Part shown: positions 1 through 8,613 of the stretch, piece by piece
Position numbering within the stretch: position 1 is the first letter of the stretch
Layout of the letters: every line of letters starts with the position of its first letter
NCBI RefSeq assembly: GCF_039535115.1
Contig: NZ_BAAAWO010000001.1
Span: 62,001-126,000 of the forward strand
Source of the DNA: Paeniglutamicibacter sulfureus
Lineage (GTDB): Bacteria; Actinomycetota; Actinomycetes; Actinomycetales; Micrococcaceae
Length of the DNA stretch: 64,000 nucleotides
Reading direction: 5' to 3'
Notes under the pieces: model-generated
What the model was told of the DNA's origin: nothing
The model's input: only the letters and a program-made list of their open reading frames with translations
Databases searched by the model: none
Position numbers and translations under genes: made by a program

Positions 1-131
1 ATGCCGGGCCAGCGTGGGGCCAGGACACCGGCCAGCCGAAGGCCGCTGACGGGTTCTGCGGCCGCCAGTTCGAGCAGCACCGGCTGGCCCAATGCGGGGG
101 AATTCAGCCGGATGTGGAGTTTCCCTGCCAC
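1..131 (-). CDS. Partial CDS, unknown product (N-terminus only)
   Basis: Only about 43 codons lie inside the window. Reading leftwards, a GTG at 131 is preceded 8 nt upstream by an AAAGG Shine-Dalgarno; a second GTG at 137 is in frame. The protein begins M-A-G-K-L-H-I-R-L-N and continues open to the edge. It is divergent from the tad operon. In related actinobacteria FtsK/SpoIIIE-type or FHA-type proteins occur beside tad loci, but nothing visible here proves that, so the function is left open. Confidence 0.4.
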   Translation of the reverse strand, partial: MAGKLHIRLNSPALGQPVLLELAAAEPVSGLRLAGVLAPRWPG

Positions 132-512
132 GAGCACCGCCTTTCGCTGGTTTAGGCCCTTGTGCCTTTGACGGACCGTGCCGGAAGCCGTAGTCGGCAA
201 CGTTCTCGGCGCCGGGCGGCGCGCCCTCCCAATCTAGGGAATCCGGAGACTGGCAACCACCGCGATCTTGCCCGTCTGTGGACGGGGGACCGAGACATAG
301 TCAATTGTCCACAGATTTGGCAGGAGCCTTGAAGCTGGCCCGGCGCGCGGGATAGGGTCGCCATATTGCGTCTAGCAACTAACTGGATACCGTCGCTCAC
401 CAGCACAAAGGGATGCCGAGCATGGCCACCGCCAAGAACCGCCTCCCCACGCGCTTCGGCGAACGGCGCCGCTCCCGGCAGTGTCCGGGACGGGTCACGG
501 TAGGGAAGCACG
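132..512. other. Divergent intergenic region upstream of cpaF
   Basis: 381 bp without a convincing gene, holding the control regions of the partial left gene and of the tad operon. It contains an inverted repeat TCTGTGGAC (275-283) / GTCCACAGA (307-315); the right arm overlaps a perfect actinobacterial DnaA-box word TTGTCCACA (305-313). A single box does not make an origin, but the dyad could be an operator. No clear -35/-10 pair was identified. Confidence 0.4.
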
Positions 513-1742
513 ATGGCTGACGGACTGGCGATAGTCGAGGATGAGGTACGCGAGCTCATCCGCAGGCATGGGCTCGACCCATCCACCCAGGTGGGCGAGG
601 TCCGGCGTCTGGTTGACGAAGTGGTCCGCGACTACGACGAACGTTCCCTGCTCGGCGTGTTGCCGGCGCTGGGGGAATTGGGCATCGCCCGCCGACGGGT
701 CATGGACGCTGTTGCCGGTCTCGGCGCCCTCCAGCCCCTGCTCGATGACCCGGACGTCGAGGAAATCTGGATCAACGGTCCGCACGAGGTTTTTGCCGCT
801 CGCGGAGGCACCTCGGAGCTGACTTCGATCAGATTGCTCGAGGCCGAGATTCCGGCACTGGTCGAGCGCATGCTCAAGTCCTCCGGGCGCCGCCTGGATC
901 TTTCCCAGCCCTTCGTTGACTGTCAGTTGCCAGACGGCTCGCGACTCCACGTGGTCATCCCGGATATCACCAGAAGACACTGGGCCGTGAACATTCGCAA
1001 GTTCATCGCCAGGGCCAGCCGGCTTGACCACCTGGTGGAGCTCGGCTCGATGTCCCGGCAAGCGGCGTACTACTTGGATATCGCCGTCGGAGCTGGGTTG
1101 AACGTGCTGGTTTCAGGGGCCACGCAGGCCGGGAAGACGACGATGCTCAACTGCCTTGCCTCCTCGATAGGCAGCCGAGAGCGCGTGGTGACGATTGAAG
1201 AGATTTTCGAACTCAAGATCAACCTGCGCGACGTGGTGGGACTGCAGACCCGGCAACAGAACCTCGAGGGCAACGGCGAAATCAACATGCGGCGGCTGGT
1301 CAAGGAAGCATTGCGCATGCGTCCTGACCGGTTGGTCATTGGCGAGGTCCGTGAGGCCGAGGCACTTGACATGCTGATCGCTCTCAACTCCGGGTTGCCA
1401 GGGCTCTCAACAATCCACGCGAATTCCGCGCATGACGCGTTGACCAAGATCTGCACCTTGCCGTTGCTGGCAGGAGAGAACATCTCGCCGAACTTCGTCA
1501 TCCCGACGGTGGCGGCCTGCATCGACCTGGTGGTGCATTGCCGGCGCGACGCGGCGGGAAAGCGCTTCGTGGGGGAGATCATGGCGCTGGGCCGGCGCGT
1601 GGAAAATGGTGCGATCGAAACAACGACGCTGTTCGAGCACGTTGAAGGGGTGCTGGAACTGCAACCCAGCGCGGACCTTGCACACCCGAAATTGCTTGAC
1701 GCCGGCATCGACGTCGCGGAACTGGGGAGGCTGGTGGCGTGA
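513..1742 (+). CDS. cpaF: CpaF/TadA secretion ATPase of the Tad pilus
   Basis: 409 aa. Hexameric GspE/VirB11-family ATPase that powers assembly of Flp/Tad pili at the cytoplasmic membrane. Walker A is GATQAGKTT (about residues 202-210), an actinobacterial variant of GATGSGKTT that still fits GxxxxGK[ST]. The Asp/Glu-box segment lies around VTIEEIFEL, Walker B is RLVIGEVREAEALDM, and the histidine motif is STIHANSA. The ATG at 513 follows GGTAGGGAAG with good spacing. It overlaps tadB by 4 bases (GTGA), so translation is probably coupled. The whole family length is present. Confidence 0.95.
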   Translation: MADGLAIVEDEVRELIRRHGLDPSTQVGEVRRLVDEVVRDYDERSLLGVLPALGELGIARRRVMDAVAGLGALQPLLDDPDVEEIWINGPHEVFAARGGTSELTSIRLLEAEIPALVERMLKSSGRRLDLSQPFVDCQLPDGSRLHVVIPDITRRHWAVNIRKFIARASRLDHLVELGSMSRQAAYYLDIAVGAGLNVLVSGATQAGKTTMLNCLASSIGSRERVVTIEEIFELKINLRDVVGLQTRQQNLEGNGEINMRRLVKEALRMRPDRLVIGEVREAEALDMLIALNSGLPGLSTIHANSAHDALTKICTLPLLAGENISPNFVIPTVAACIDLVVHCRRDAAGKRFVGEIMALGRRVENGAIETTTLFEHVEGVLELQPSADLAHPKLLDAGIDVAELGRLVA

Positions 1743-2590
1743 GTGTGTTCCTGGGACTCACCCTCGGCTTCGGGTTGCTGCTGGTTTATCGCTCTTTCAC
1801 CTCTGTGGCGGGAACGGGATCGCGAGCCGGCAATGGACATATCGAAACCCTGCTGCTGCATGCCGGGCTGGACAAGGTGACCCGGGGCGGATTCATCTCC
1901 GCTTCGATCACCGCCGGGGTCATCGTCGGACTGGTAGTTCTCATCCTGACCGGAGCGCCGCTGATCGCCCTGACCTTCGCCGGGTTCGGCGCGGGTGCCC
2001 CGTGGGTGCTCGTGGCGCACCAGGCCACCAAGCGCGCCGCGAATTTCCGGGAACAATGGCCTGACGTTGTCGACCACCTGCGATCGGCAATCAGAGCCGG
2101 GATGTCGTTGCCCGAGGCGCTCACCCAGCTGGGGCAACAGGGGCCCGAGGCGCTGCGTCCGGCATTCACGGAATTCGGCCTGGACTACCGGGCGACGGCA
2201 CGCTTCAACGATTCGCTCGAACGTCTGGCTGCACGCTTGGCCGATCCGGTCGCCGACAAGATTGTAGAGGCCCTTCGCATCACCCGCGAAGTCGGAGGCA
2301 CCGACTTGGGAGAGATGCTCGGCACACTCAGCTCTTTCCTGCGCGATGCTGCCCGGACTCGCGGTGAGCTCGAGGCCCGGCAGTCCTGGACGGTGTCGGC
2401 GGCCCGGCTTGCCATCGCCGCCCCGTGGGTCATCCTGTTGCTGTTGGCCGGGCAGCCGGCGGCGGTCTACGCGTATTCCACGGTCACCGGGATGCTGGTG
2501 CTCGCCGGCGGCCTGGCGGTGTCCTTCCTTTGTTACCGGGCGATGATGCGCATCGGACGCCTGCCCGAGGAAGAACGGGTGTTTCGATGA
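1739..2590 (+). CDS. tadB: TadB, inner-membrane platform protein (T2SS F family)
   Basis: 283 aa from a GTG that overlaps the cpaF stop codon. Membrane protein of the GspF/TadB family with hydrophobic segments near the N-terminus (VFLGLTLGFGLLLVY), at about 60-90, and two at the C-terminus (VILLLLAGQPAAV; MLVLAGGLAVSF). The central cytoplasmic domain carries the family pattern LRSAIRAGMSLPEALTQLG and ITREVGGTDLGEML. It forms the membrane base of the pilus machine with TadC and couples to CpaF. An ATGA overlap joins it to tadC. Confidence 0.92.
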   Translation: MSVFLGLTLGFGLLLVYRSFTSVAGTGSRAGNGHIETLLLHAGLDKVTRGGFISASITAGVIVGLVVLILTGAPLIALTFAGFGAGAPWVLVAHQATKRAANFREQWPDVVDHLRSAIRAGMSLPEALTQLGQQGPEALRPAFTEFGLDYRATARFNDSLERLAARLADPVADKIVEALRITREVGGTDLGEMLGTLSSFLRDAARTRGELEARQSWTVSAARLAIAAPWVILLLLAGQPAAVYAYSTVTGMLVLAGGLAVSFLCYRAMMRIGRLPEEERVFR

Positions 2591-3528
2591 GCACCACAAC
2601 GATCCTGGCATTGGTGTTGGGTCTGTGTTTGGGCAGCGGACTATGGCTCGTGCTGGTCCGGATCCCGGCGATGCGCCCTGTGACTTTCTCCCAGCGTCTG
2701 GCTCCCCACCTTCGCGCCGGCAGGAGCGGTTCACGAATCCTCGTCGAACCGCTCGCCGCGCAAACCCCCTTTGGGCCGCTCGGGCGCATCGTGGGTCCGG
2801 TCCTGGCCGATGTGGCACGAATGTCGCAGCGGCTGAATCCGAGCAACGAGGCCCTGGCACGGCGACTGGCGCGTGCAGGGCTGCGGATCGGCGTGTTGGA
2901 TTTTCGCGCCCAACAGCTTCTGTGGTCGGCCGGGTTGACGTTGCTCGGCGCCGCCCTGATCGGCCTGAACATTGTGGCCGGTCGCTTCAACCCGATGCTG
3001 GCACTGGTGGTCCTCGTCTTTTGTGCGGTGGGCGGCTACCTGCTGCGCGACTGGTACCTCGGGGAGCAGACCACCCGCCGCAGCAAGCGAATCCTGAACC
3101 AATTCCCCACGATCGCCGAGCTCATGGCGCTGGCCGTGGCCGCGGGGGAAAGTACTGTGGGCTCGATTGAACGGGTGGCGCGCACATCCAGAGGTGCACT
3201 CAGCGAGGAATTTTCCCTCACCCTTGCCCATGTCCGCGCCGGCGCGACACTGGCCGGCGCCCTGTCCGACATGTCCGACCGCATTCAGCTCACGGCAATG
3301 ACGCGTTTCGTCGACGCGATCATCGTGGCCAGTGAGCGCGGGACGCCAATCGCCGCGGTCATGCGGGCGCAGGCCCAAGACGTGCGTGACGCTGCCAAGC
3401 GGGAGCTGATGGAGACCGCGGGCAAGAAGGAAATCGGCATGATGGTACCCATAGTTTTCGGCATACTGCCCCTGACCATCGTTTTCGCGGTGTATCCGGG
3501 ACTTTCGCTGATCGACATGAACTACTAA
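2587..3528 (+). CDS. tadC: TadC, inner-membrane platform protein (T2SS F family)
   Basis: 313 aa. The ATG at 2587 is chosen because it sits in an ATGA overlap with tadB and gives a normal N-terminal membrane segment (ILALVLGLCLGSGLWLVLV); the frame is open further upstream only as an overlap inside tadB. The middle has paired membrane segments (about 110-155), then a T2SSF cytoplasmic domain (MALAVAAGESTVGSIERVA; IVASERGTPIAAVM) and a terminal membrane helix. Second platform protein of the Tad system. Confidence 0.92.
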   Translation: MSTTTILALVLGLCLGSGLWLVLVRIPAMRPVTFSQRLAPHLRAGRSGSRILVEPLAAQTPFGPLGRIVGPVLADVARMSQRLNPSNEALARRLARAGLRIGVLDFRAQQLLWSAGLTLLGAALIGLNIVAGRFNPMLALVVLVFCAVGGYLLRDWYLGEQTTRRSKRILNQFPTIAELMALAVAAGESTVGSIERVARTSRGALSEEFSLTLAHVRAGATLAGALSDMSDRIQLTAMTRFVDAIIVASERGTPIAAVMRAQAQDVRDAAKRELMETAGKKEIGMMVPIVFGILPLTIVFAVYPGLSLIDMNY

Positions 3529-3649
3529 CGAAAGGTGCAGAAGCAGGGCAAGCAGCGGAACCCGGACGGGATCCCGACGTGTCCGACTGTCGCGGGAACT
3601 CGGCAGGTACGGAGCGGCACCAAATTCATGGCTAGCAGCACCAGGCACT

Positions 3650-3668
3650 CGCGCCGGCGGACGGCGCG
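3650..3668 (+). promoter_or_regulatory. Hairpin between tadC and the pilin-like gene
   Basis: CGCGCCG (3650-3656) and CGGCGCG (3662-3668) form a perfect 7-bp stem with a 5-nt loop. It lies in the only large gap (166 bp) of the tad operon and ends about 13 nt before the pilin Shine-Dalgarno. It could cap or stabilise a separate pilin transcript or partly terminate the upstream message. No T-tract follows. Confidence 0.4.
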
Positions 3669-3694
3669 GCAACAAACCGGCAAGGAGAAATGAC

Positions 3695-3928
3695 ATGAGG
3701 ATCGCACGGCAGTTTGGATTGTTGATGTTCGGCATGGGCATGTGGGCAGGTACCCGCGCCACGGAGTTGGCCGAACGCGTAAAGCGCAATGAACGTGGCG
3801 ACGTGCCCGGATGGGTGATGATCACCTTGATGAGCGCGCTGTTGGTTGCAGCGCTGCTGGCTATCGCCGGTCCCCGGCTGGAAGAGCTGTTCAACCAGGC
3901 AATCAACCGGGTTTCGGGCCTGGGCTAA
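3695..3928 (+). CDS. Small Flp-pilin-like membrane protein of the tad operon
   Basis: 77 aa with Shine-Dalgarno AAGGAG 7 nt before the ATG. A charged N-terminal region ends in NERGDVPGW, followed by one hydrophobic helix (WVMITLMSALLVAALLAIAG) and a short amphipathic tail. Size, position between tadC and tadE and the RG-then-helix pattern make it the best candidate for the major pilin subunit. The canonical prepilin-peptidase context (Gly, then Glu at +5 and Tyr/Phe at +6) is not met: after the glycine come D-V-P-G-W. It may be a divergent pilin or an accessory assembly protein. Confidence 0.65.
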   Translation: MRIARQFGLLMFGMGMWAGTRATELAERVKRNERGDVPGWVMITLMSALLVAALLAIAGPRLEELFNQAINRVSGLG

Positions 3929-3938
3929 AGGGACGGGC

Positions 3939-4346
3939 ATGCCAGGGTTCGCCGTGCCCTCAATGAAAGAAGTGCGGGGCAACCAGCGCGGATCGGCCGT
4001 TGCCGAATTTGTGATGGTCTCCGCGCTGCTCATCGCCGTGTTTCTGGCCATCCTGCAGCTCACTCTTGCGCTTCACGTCAGGAATACCTTGATGGATGCC
4101 GCAGCGGCCGGTGCCCGGTATGGCACGTTGGCAGACCGTGGTCCCGGTGACGGTGTGGGTCGCACGCAGGACATCATCCGCGGAGCACTGAGCGATCGCT
4201 TTGCTTCCAATGTGCAGGCCAACGCCATCAGCATCGGGGGAACTCCCGGCGTGCGGATCACCGTCCGGGCGGGAATTCCACTCATCGGCATGATCCCGTT
4301 CGCAGGTGAGTTCGTGGTGCACGGAGAGTCGGTGCGATATGGCTAG
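3939..4346 (+). CDS. tadE: TadE-like pseudopilin
   Basis: 135 aa from the ATG at 3939, which is 10 nt after the pilin-like gene and follows AAAGGGACGGG; ATG 3963 is an alternative. The N-terminus carries the pseudopilin motif RGSAVAEFVMV, with Glu at +5 and Phe at +6 after the glycine, then a hydrophobic helix (ALLIAVFLAILQLTLAL) and the TadE pattern RNTLMDAAAAGARYGTLADRG. The rest is a small extracytoplasmic domain. It overlaps the next gene (ATGGCTAG). Confidence 0.88.
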   Translation: MPGFAVPSMKEVRGNQRGSAVAEFVMVSALLIAVFLAILQLTLALHVRNTLMDAAAAGARYGTLADRGPGDGVGRTQDIIRGALSDRFASNVQANAISIGGTPGVRITVRAGIPLIGMIPFAGEFVVHGESVRYG

Positions 4347-4779
4347 CCCGCCGCAGGACCATCGCGAGGCACCCGGGCCTCAGAGTGGTTCCTCCATCAT
4401 CGAATTCATCTTCCTGGTGGTATTGCTTCTGGTGCCGCTGGTGTACCTCGTGGTGGGCGCCGCACAGGTCCAGGCGGCAAGCTACGCGGCGGTCGGCGCG
4501 GCTGACCACGCCGCCAAGGTCTTCGTCACGGCGCAAAGCGAGGGCCAGGGACGTGCCCGGGCGGCGGATGCCGTTCAGCGGGCAGCCGCCAACATGGAGA
4601 TCGGGCCTGGACGCACCAATTTCAGTTACAGCTGCCAGGGGACATGTCTCTCACCCGGAAGCACCGTGACAATCAATGTGTCGGTCGAGACCGTCCTGCC
4701 GATGCTTCCCGATGGCTGGAACTGGCGCACGGGCAACGTGGGATCCAAGGCCACCCAGCGGGTCGATCGATATGGGTAG
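4339..4779 (+). CDS. TadE/TadF-like pseudopilin
   Basis: 146 aa. ATG 4339 overlaps the tadE stop. The segment QSGSSIIEFIFLVVLLLVPLVYLVV gives a Gly followed by Glu at +5 and Phe at +6 and then a membrane helix, so it should be a substrate of the same prepilin peptidase as TadE. The C-terminal part includes a Cys pair (SYSCQGTCLSPG) that may form a disulfide outside the cell. Minor pilin or assembly role; TadE and TadF cannot be told apart from sequence alone. Confidence 0.82.
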   Translation: MASPPQDHREAPGPQSGSSIIEFIFLVVLLLVPLVYLVVGAAQVQAASYAAVGAADHAAKVFVTAQSEGQGRARAADAVQRAAANMEIGPGRTNFSYSCQGTCLSPGSTVTINVSVETVLPMLPDGWNWRTGNVGSKATQRVDRYG

Positions 4780-5275
4780 CAGCAGCGGGGCCGCTGGACG
4801 CGTCATTGACACCGAAACAATGCCCGCCACCCGGTCACCTTCCCCGTCCAGAGCGGAAAGCGGGCAGTCGATGATATTGATCATCGGCATGGTCGCAATC
4901 TCGCTGCTGGCCATTAGCGTGGTGCTTGCGGCCACGGCTGTAAACGTGCAGGCACACAAGCTCCTTTCGGTGGCAGACGGGGCTGTCGCCGCGGCTGCCG
5001 ACAACTTTGAGCTCTCGGCAGGCGGCGGAGAGATCGCTTCGCTTCGGTTGCAGCCGTCCGAGGTCCGAAACGCAGCGGAAAAATACCTTGCGGACATTGA
5101 CGCCCGGGCAGGGTTCTCGAACCTGCGAATCGTCAGCGCCGGCGTGGAACCCGACGGAGTCACGGCGCACGTGCGCCTGGGCGCGGTGGTGCATCCACCG
5201 ATCATCGGCTGGGTGGTCCCGCGCGGGGTGTCTATCCACGTCGAATCCCACGCCCGCACGCTGCTCTCACGTTGA
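4772..5275 (+). CDS. TadG-like pilus assembly protein (Rv3654c-like)
   Basis: 167 aa from ATG 4772, overlapping the preceding stop. After a short cytoplasmic stretch comes ESGQSMILIIGMVAISLLAISVVLAATAVNV, a putative TadG-like N-terminal helix without the Glu+5 of true pseudopilins. The remainder is a small secreted domain. Last gene of the tad operon; a prepilin peptidase is not encoded in the window. Confidence 0.75.
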   Translation: MGSSSGAAGRVIDTETMPATRSPSPSRAESGQSMILIIGMVAISLLAISVVLAATAVNVQAHKLLSVADGAVAAAADNFELSAGGGEIASLRLQPSEVRNAAEKYLADIDARAGFSNLRIVSAGVEPDGVTAHVRLGAVVHPPIIGWVVPRGVSIHVESHARTLLSR

Positions 5276-5424
5276 ATAGCGGAATGCACCTGGCCAAGGC
5301 CGCCAGCGGGAACGGGTGGATCCGCCCTCGCCGTTGACTGGACCACGGCGTCCATCAGGATCACCGATGGGGCTTCATCTGTCATAACCAAGCCCCGAAG
5401 CAAATTGTGGCGCCTTATATGTCG

Positions 5425-5430
5425 TAGGCT
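5425..5430 (+). promoter_or_regulatory. Putative -10 box for prfB
   Basis: TAGGCT, matching the actinobacterial TANNNT -10 consensus, ends 10 nt before the prfB ATG. No Shine-Dalgarno is visible in the intervening GGAAACTACC, so the transcript may have only a few untranslated bases. The -35 is poor. Confidence 0.4.
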
Positions 5431-5440
5431 GGAAACTACC

Positions 5441-6556
5441 ATGGCTTCAACTGACTTTTCTGCCGAAATCAAATCACTGCGTTCCACCTACGCCTCCATC
5501 GAAGAGGTCTCCGATGTGCCGCGCATCCGCGCCGACATCGCGATGCTCTCCGAGGAAGCGGGTGTTCCCGATCTCTGGGACAACCCGGCCGCGGCGCAGG
5601 TGGTCACATCCAAGCTCTCGCACCGCCAGTCTGAGCTTGAGCGTCTGACGAGCATCCGCACCCGCATCGACGACTTGGAAGTGCTGGTGGAACTCGCCGA
5701 GATGGAGGCTGACGCCGATACCTTGCAGGAAGCGGAAACCGAGCTAAAGTCGGTGCGCAAGGCATTGGAGAACCTGGAAGTGGTGACGCTGCTCTCCGGT
5801 GAATTCGACGCACGCGAGGCGGTTGTGACAATTCGTGCCGGTGCCGGAGGCGTGGATGCCGCCGATTTCGCAGAAATGTTGATGCGGATGTACATGCGCT
5901 GGGCCGAAAAGCACGGCTACTCTACGCGGGTCATGGACACTTCCTACGCCGAAGAGGCTGGCTTGAAATCAGCCACCTTCGAAATCAACGCGCCCTACGC
6001 GTTTGGCACGCTATCGGTTGAGGCCGGAACCCATCGCCTGGTGCGCATCTCGCCCTTCGACAACCAGGGCCGACGCCAGACGTCATTTGCCGCTGTTGAG
6101 GTCATACCCCTGATTGAGCAAAACGATTCCATCGAGATCCCGGAAAACGAGATCCGCGTCGACGTATATCGTTCCTCGGGTCCGGGTGGACAGTCAGTGA
6201 ACACCACCGACTCGGCGGTGCGCATGACGCACATCCCCACTGGCATTGTGGTGTCTATGCAGAACGAAAAGTCGCAGATCCAAAACCGTGCGGCGGCTCT
6301 GCGCGTGCTCCAGTCGCGATTGCTGCTGGTGAAAAAGGCCGAGCAGGACGCACAAAAGAAGCAGATGGCCGGCGACGTCAAAGCCTCGTGGGGCGACCAG
6401 ATGCGCTCCTACGTGCTCAATCCCTACCAAATGGTCAAAGACCTGCGCACCGAACACGAGGTCGGAAACACTTCCGCCGTGTTCGATGGCGAGCTCGATG
6501 ACTTCATCGACGCCGGGATCCGTTGGCGGGCGGCACAGCGCCGTCCACAGTCCTAG
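5441..6556 (+). CDS. prfB: Peptide chain release factor 2 (RF2)
   Basis: 371 aa. Reads UGA and UAA stop codons and hydrolyses peptidyl-tRNA in the ribosome. The stop-recognition tripeptide SPF is at 204-206 (RISPFDNQG), the catalytic GGQ at 249-251 ([12 protein letters not shown]). Start chosen at ATG 5441 because the N-terminus [13 protein letters not shown] fits the family; an in-frame ATG at 5405 would add an unlikely extension. The programmed frameshift that autoregulates prfB in many bacteria is absent, since the frame is continuous with no early stop. Confidence 0.97.
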   Translation: MASTDFSAEIKSLRSTYASIEEVSDVPRIRADIAMLSEEAGVPDLWDNPAAAQVVTSKLSHRQSELERLTSIRTRIDDLEVLVELAEMEADADTLQEAETELKSVRKALENLEVVTLLSGEFDAREAVVTIRAGAGGVDAADFAEMLMRMYMRWAEKHGYSTRVMDTSYAEEAGLKSATFEINAPYAFGTLSVEAGTHRLVRISPFDNQGRRQTSFAAVEVIPLIEQNDSIEIPENEIRVDVYRSSGPGGQSVNTTDSAVRMTHIPTGIVVSMQNEKSQIQNRAAALRVLQSRLLLVKKAEQDAQKKQMAGDVKASWGDQMRSYVLNPYQMVKDLRTEHEVGNTSAVFDGELDDFIDAGIRWRAAQRRPQS

Positions 6557-6613
6557 ACATTCACTCCGGCCGAACACCGGCCCGGCACCGAGCCGCACAG
6601 CGGACGAAGACAA

Positions 6614-6658
6614 GGGAGGTTCCCCGGGCACGTTCATCGCGTGCCCGGGGGGCCTCCT
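6614..6658 (+). terminator. Terminator downstream of prfB
   Basis: A long GC-rich inverted repeat (left arm ending CCCGGGCACG at 6632, right arm starting CGTGCCCGGG at 6639) with loop TTCATC-type sequence and a TTGTTAG tail. It lies 58 bp after the prfB stop and before the CoA-transferase genes. Confidence 0.8.
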
Positions 6659-6879
6659 TGTTAGTTTGGGGTACCTCTTGCAACGGCGCAAGGCACATCG
6701 CTCCAAGAACACGTTGCTGGAACGATTGTGTCCGGATGGGTGAATTCCGCCACTGGACGTCCTACGATGTGGCTACAGGGTAGTCGCAAGCCGGGGACCA
6801 ATTCCGCCGCGCGATAAGCCTGGTGCAGACAGGCCCGTGGCCTATCGCACCGTCCACCCGCAATCCCAGGAGCGCAGGA

Positions 6880-7686
6880 ATGCTAGACAAGACCTACGAA
6901 TCAGCAAATGCAGCGGTGGCGGACATTCCGGAGTCCGCGTCCATCGCCGTGGGCGGTTTTGGGCTTTCGGGCAACCCAAATGTACTGATACAGGCGCTGC
7001 TAGAGACCGGGGTCGGCGACCTGAAGGTCGTCTCTAACAATTGTGGAACCGACGACCACGGGCTGGGCATCCTGCTACGTTCCGGCAGGATTTCGAAGAT
7101 GACGTCTTCATACGTCGGCGAAAACAAGGAATTTGCACGCCGTTATCTCAGCGGCGAATTGGAGCTGGAGTTGACCCCGCAGGGAACGCTTGCCGAGAAG
7201 CTGCGTGCCGGCGGTGCTGGCATCGCTGCCTTCTACACGCGCACCGGCGTAGGTACCCAGGTAGCCGATGGAGGACTGCCCCAGCGCTACGGTCCCGACG
7301 GCGCGATTGTCCAGGCTTCCGTGCCCAAGGACCAGCGTGACTTCGCGCCCGGCGGCGAGCCGGGGACCTTCGTATTGGAGGAAGCCATCGTTACCGACTA
7401 CGCCCTGGTCCACGCCGCATACGGAGATCGCCATGGAAACCTGGTGTTCAACAAGGCTGCGCGGCAATTTTCTCCCGTGGCCGCAATGGCGGGAAGGATC
7501 TGCATTGCCCAGGTTGAGCACTTGGTGGAGCCCGGCGAGCTTGATCCCGATGCGATCCATTTACCCGGGGTTTTTGTGCACCGCGTGGTGGAGGTGGGGC
7601 CCGATATTGAGAAACCGATTGAAAAGCTGACGGTCCAGTCGGCCGGTGCCGCGTCCAACGACGCACCATTTGCAAAGGAGGGCTAA
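6880..7686 (+). CDS. scoA: 3-oxoacid CoA-transferase, subunit A
   Basis: 268 aa. Alpha subunit of a family I CoA-transferase that moves CoA from succinyl-CoA to a 3-oxoacid (acetoacetate or 3-oxoadipate), feeding ketone body or aromatic breakdown. The CoA-binding motif GGFGLSGNPN lies near the N-terminus, followed by SNNCGTDDHGLG and GGLPQRYGPDG typical of the subunit. ATG 6880 has AGGAGCGCAGGA upstream. Subunit B starts 3 nt after the stop, so the two form an operon. Substrate cannot be fixed without pathway neighbours. Confidence 0.88.
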   Translation: MLDKTYESANAAVADIPESASIAVGGFGLSGNPNVLIQALLETGVGDLKVVSNNCGTDDHGLGILLRSGRISKMTSSYVGENKEFARRYLSGELELELTPQGTLAEKLRAGGAGIAAFYTRTGVGTQVADGGLPQRYGPDGAIVQASVPKDQRDFAPGGEPGTFVLEEAIVTDYALVHAAYGDRHGNLVFNKAARQFSPVAAMAGRICIAQVEHLVEPGELDPDAIHLPGVFVHRVVEVGPDIEKPIEKLTVQSAGAASNDAPFAKEG

Positions 7687-7689
7687 CCA

Positions 7690-8322
7690 ATGCCTTGGTC
7701 ACGCAATGAAATGGCGGCCCGTGCGGCGCTTGAACTGCCAGACGGTGCCTATGTCAATCTCGGCATCGGCATGCCCACGCTGGTGCCGAACTATGTTCCC
7801 GCGGACCGCACGTTGGTGCTGCAATCGGAGAACGGGATCCTTGGGGTCGGCCCATATCCCTCGGAGGCAGATGTCGATCCCGATCTGATCAATGCGGGGA
7901 AGGAAACCGTGACGGTGCTTCCGGGCGCCAGCTACTTCGATTCTTCGACGAGCTTCGCGATGATCCGCGGCGGCAAGATCGATGCAGCGATCCTCGGTGC
8001 AATGCAGGTTTCCGCCGGCGGAGACCTCGCCAACTGGATGATCCCCGGCAAGATGGTCAAGGGCCCGGGCGGTGCCATGGATCTGGTCCAGGGAGCCAAG
8101 CGCGTCATCATCTTGATGGAGCATGTTGCGAAGGACGGAAGCGCGAAGATTCTCAAGGAATGCACCTTGCCTCTAACGGGCCGTGCGGTGGTGCAACGCA
8201 TCATCACGGATCTCGCCGTAATAGACGTCACAGCCAGCGGCTTGCAGCTGGTCGAATGCGCCCCCGGTGTCACTCCTGAACAGATCAGGGCCGCAACCGA
8301 CGCACCGTTGGCGCTACCGTAG
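7690..8322 (+). CDS. scoB: 3-oxoacid CoA-transferase, subunit B
   Basis: 210 aa. Catalytic beta subunit. The conserved SENG motif ([10 protein letters not shown]) places the catalytic glutamate at residue 47, which forms the glutamyl-CoA thioester intermediate. [14 protein letters not shown] and [16 protein letters not shown] are further family signatures. Full length. Partner of the preceding gene. Confidence 0.9.
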   Translation: MPWSRNEMAARAALELPDGAYVNLGIGMPTLVPNYVPADRTLVLQSENGILGVGPYPSEADVDPDLINAGKETVTVLPGASYFDSSTSFAMIRGGKIDAAILGAMQVSAGGDLANWMIPGKMVKGPGGAMDLVQGAKRVIILMEHVAKDGSAKILKECTLPLTGRAVVQRIITDLAVIDVTASGLQLVECAPGVTPEQIRAATDAPLALP

Positions 8323-8613
8323 GAGTTCCAACCGTGCGTTGGTGGTCGGAATAACCCGAGGCCAATCGGTGGTTGCGCCGTGGGTCGGACGGCGGACGGT
8401 CCCACCGGGCTTGCTGACTGGCGGGTAATGCAGTTAGCCGGGAATCGGTCACGCAGGGTGCGTTCACCTGGCTCACAGATTCGTGACACACCCGCTTTTT
8501 GTGCCGACTGTGTGCCGCCGGGACGGATAGAGTGCAAGAGCTGGCTTTGCTACTTCCTTCAACAAAGTCCCGTGCCTGGATCATGCGCCGGCGATCCCGC
8601 GGGCAGAGTTGCG

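Noticed and set aside
305..313. DnaA-box words (TTGTCCACA here; complement of it at 13007-13015; TTATCCACA at 57502-57510)
   Set aside because: Single scattered matches in 64 kb are near chance expectation, with no clustering, AT-rich unwinding region or dnaA/dnaN neighbours, so no origin is called.
3690..3698. Two-codon frame ATG-ACA-TGA overlapping the pilin-like start
   Set aside because: Its Shine-Dalgarno spacing would be too short, and the same Shine-Dalgarno is ideally placed for ATG 3695.
5441..5560. Programmed +1 frameshift site expected early in prfB
   Set aside because: The frame is continuous from ATG 5441 and no in-frame stop with CTTTGA-like slippery context is present.
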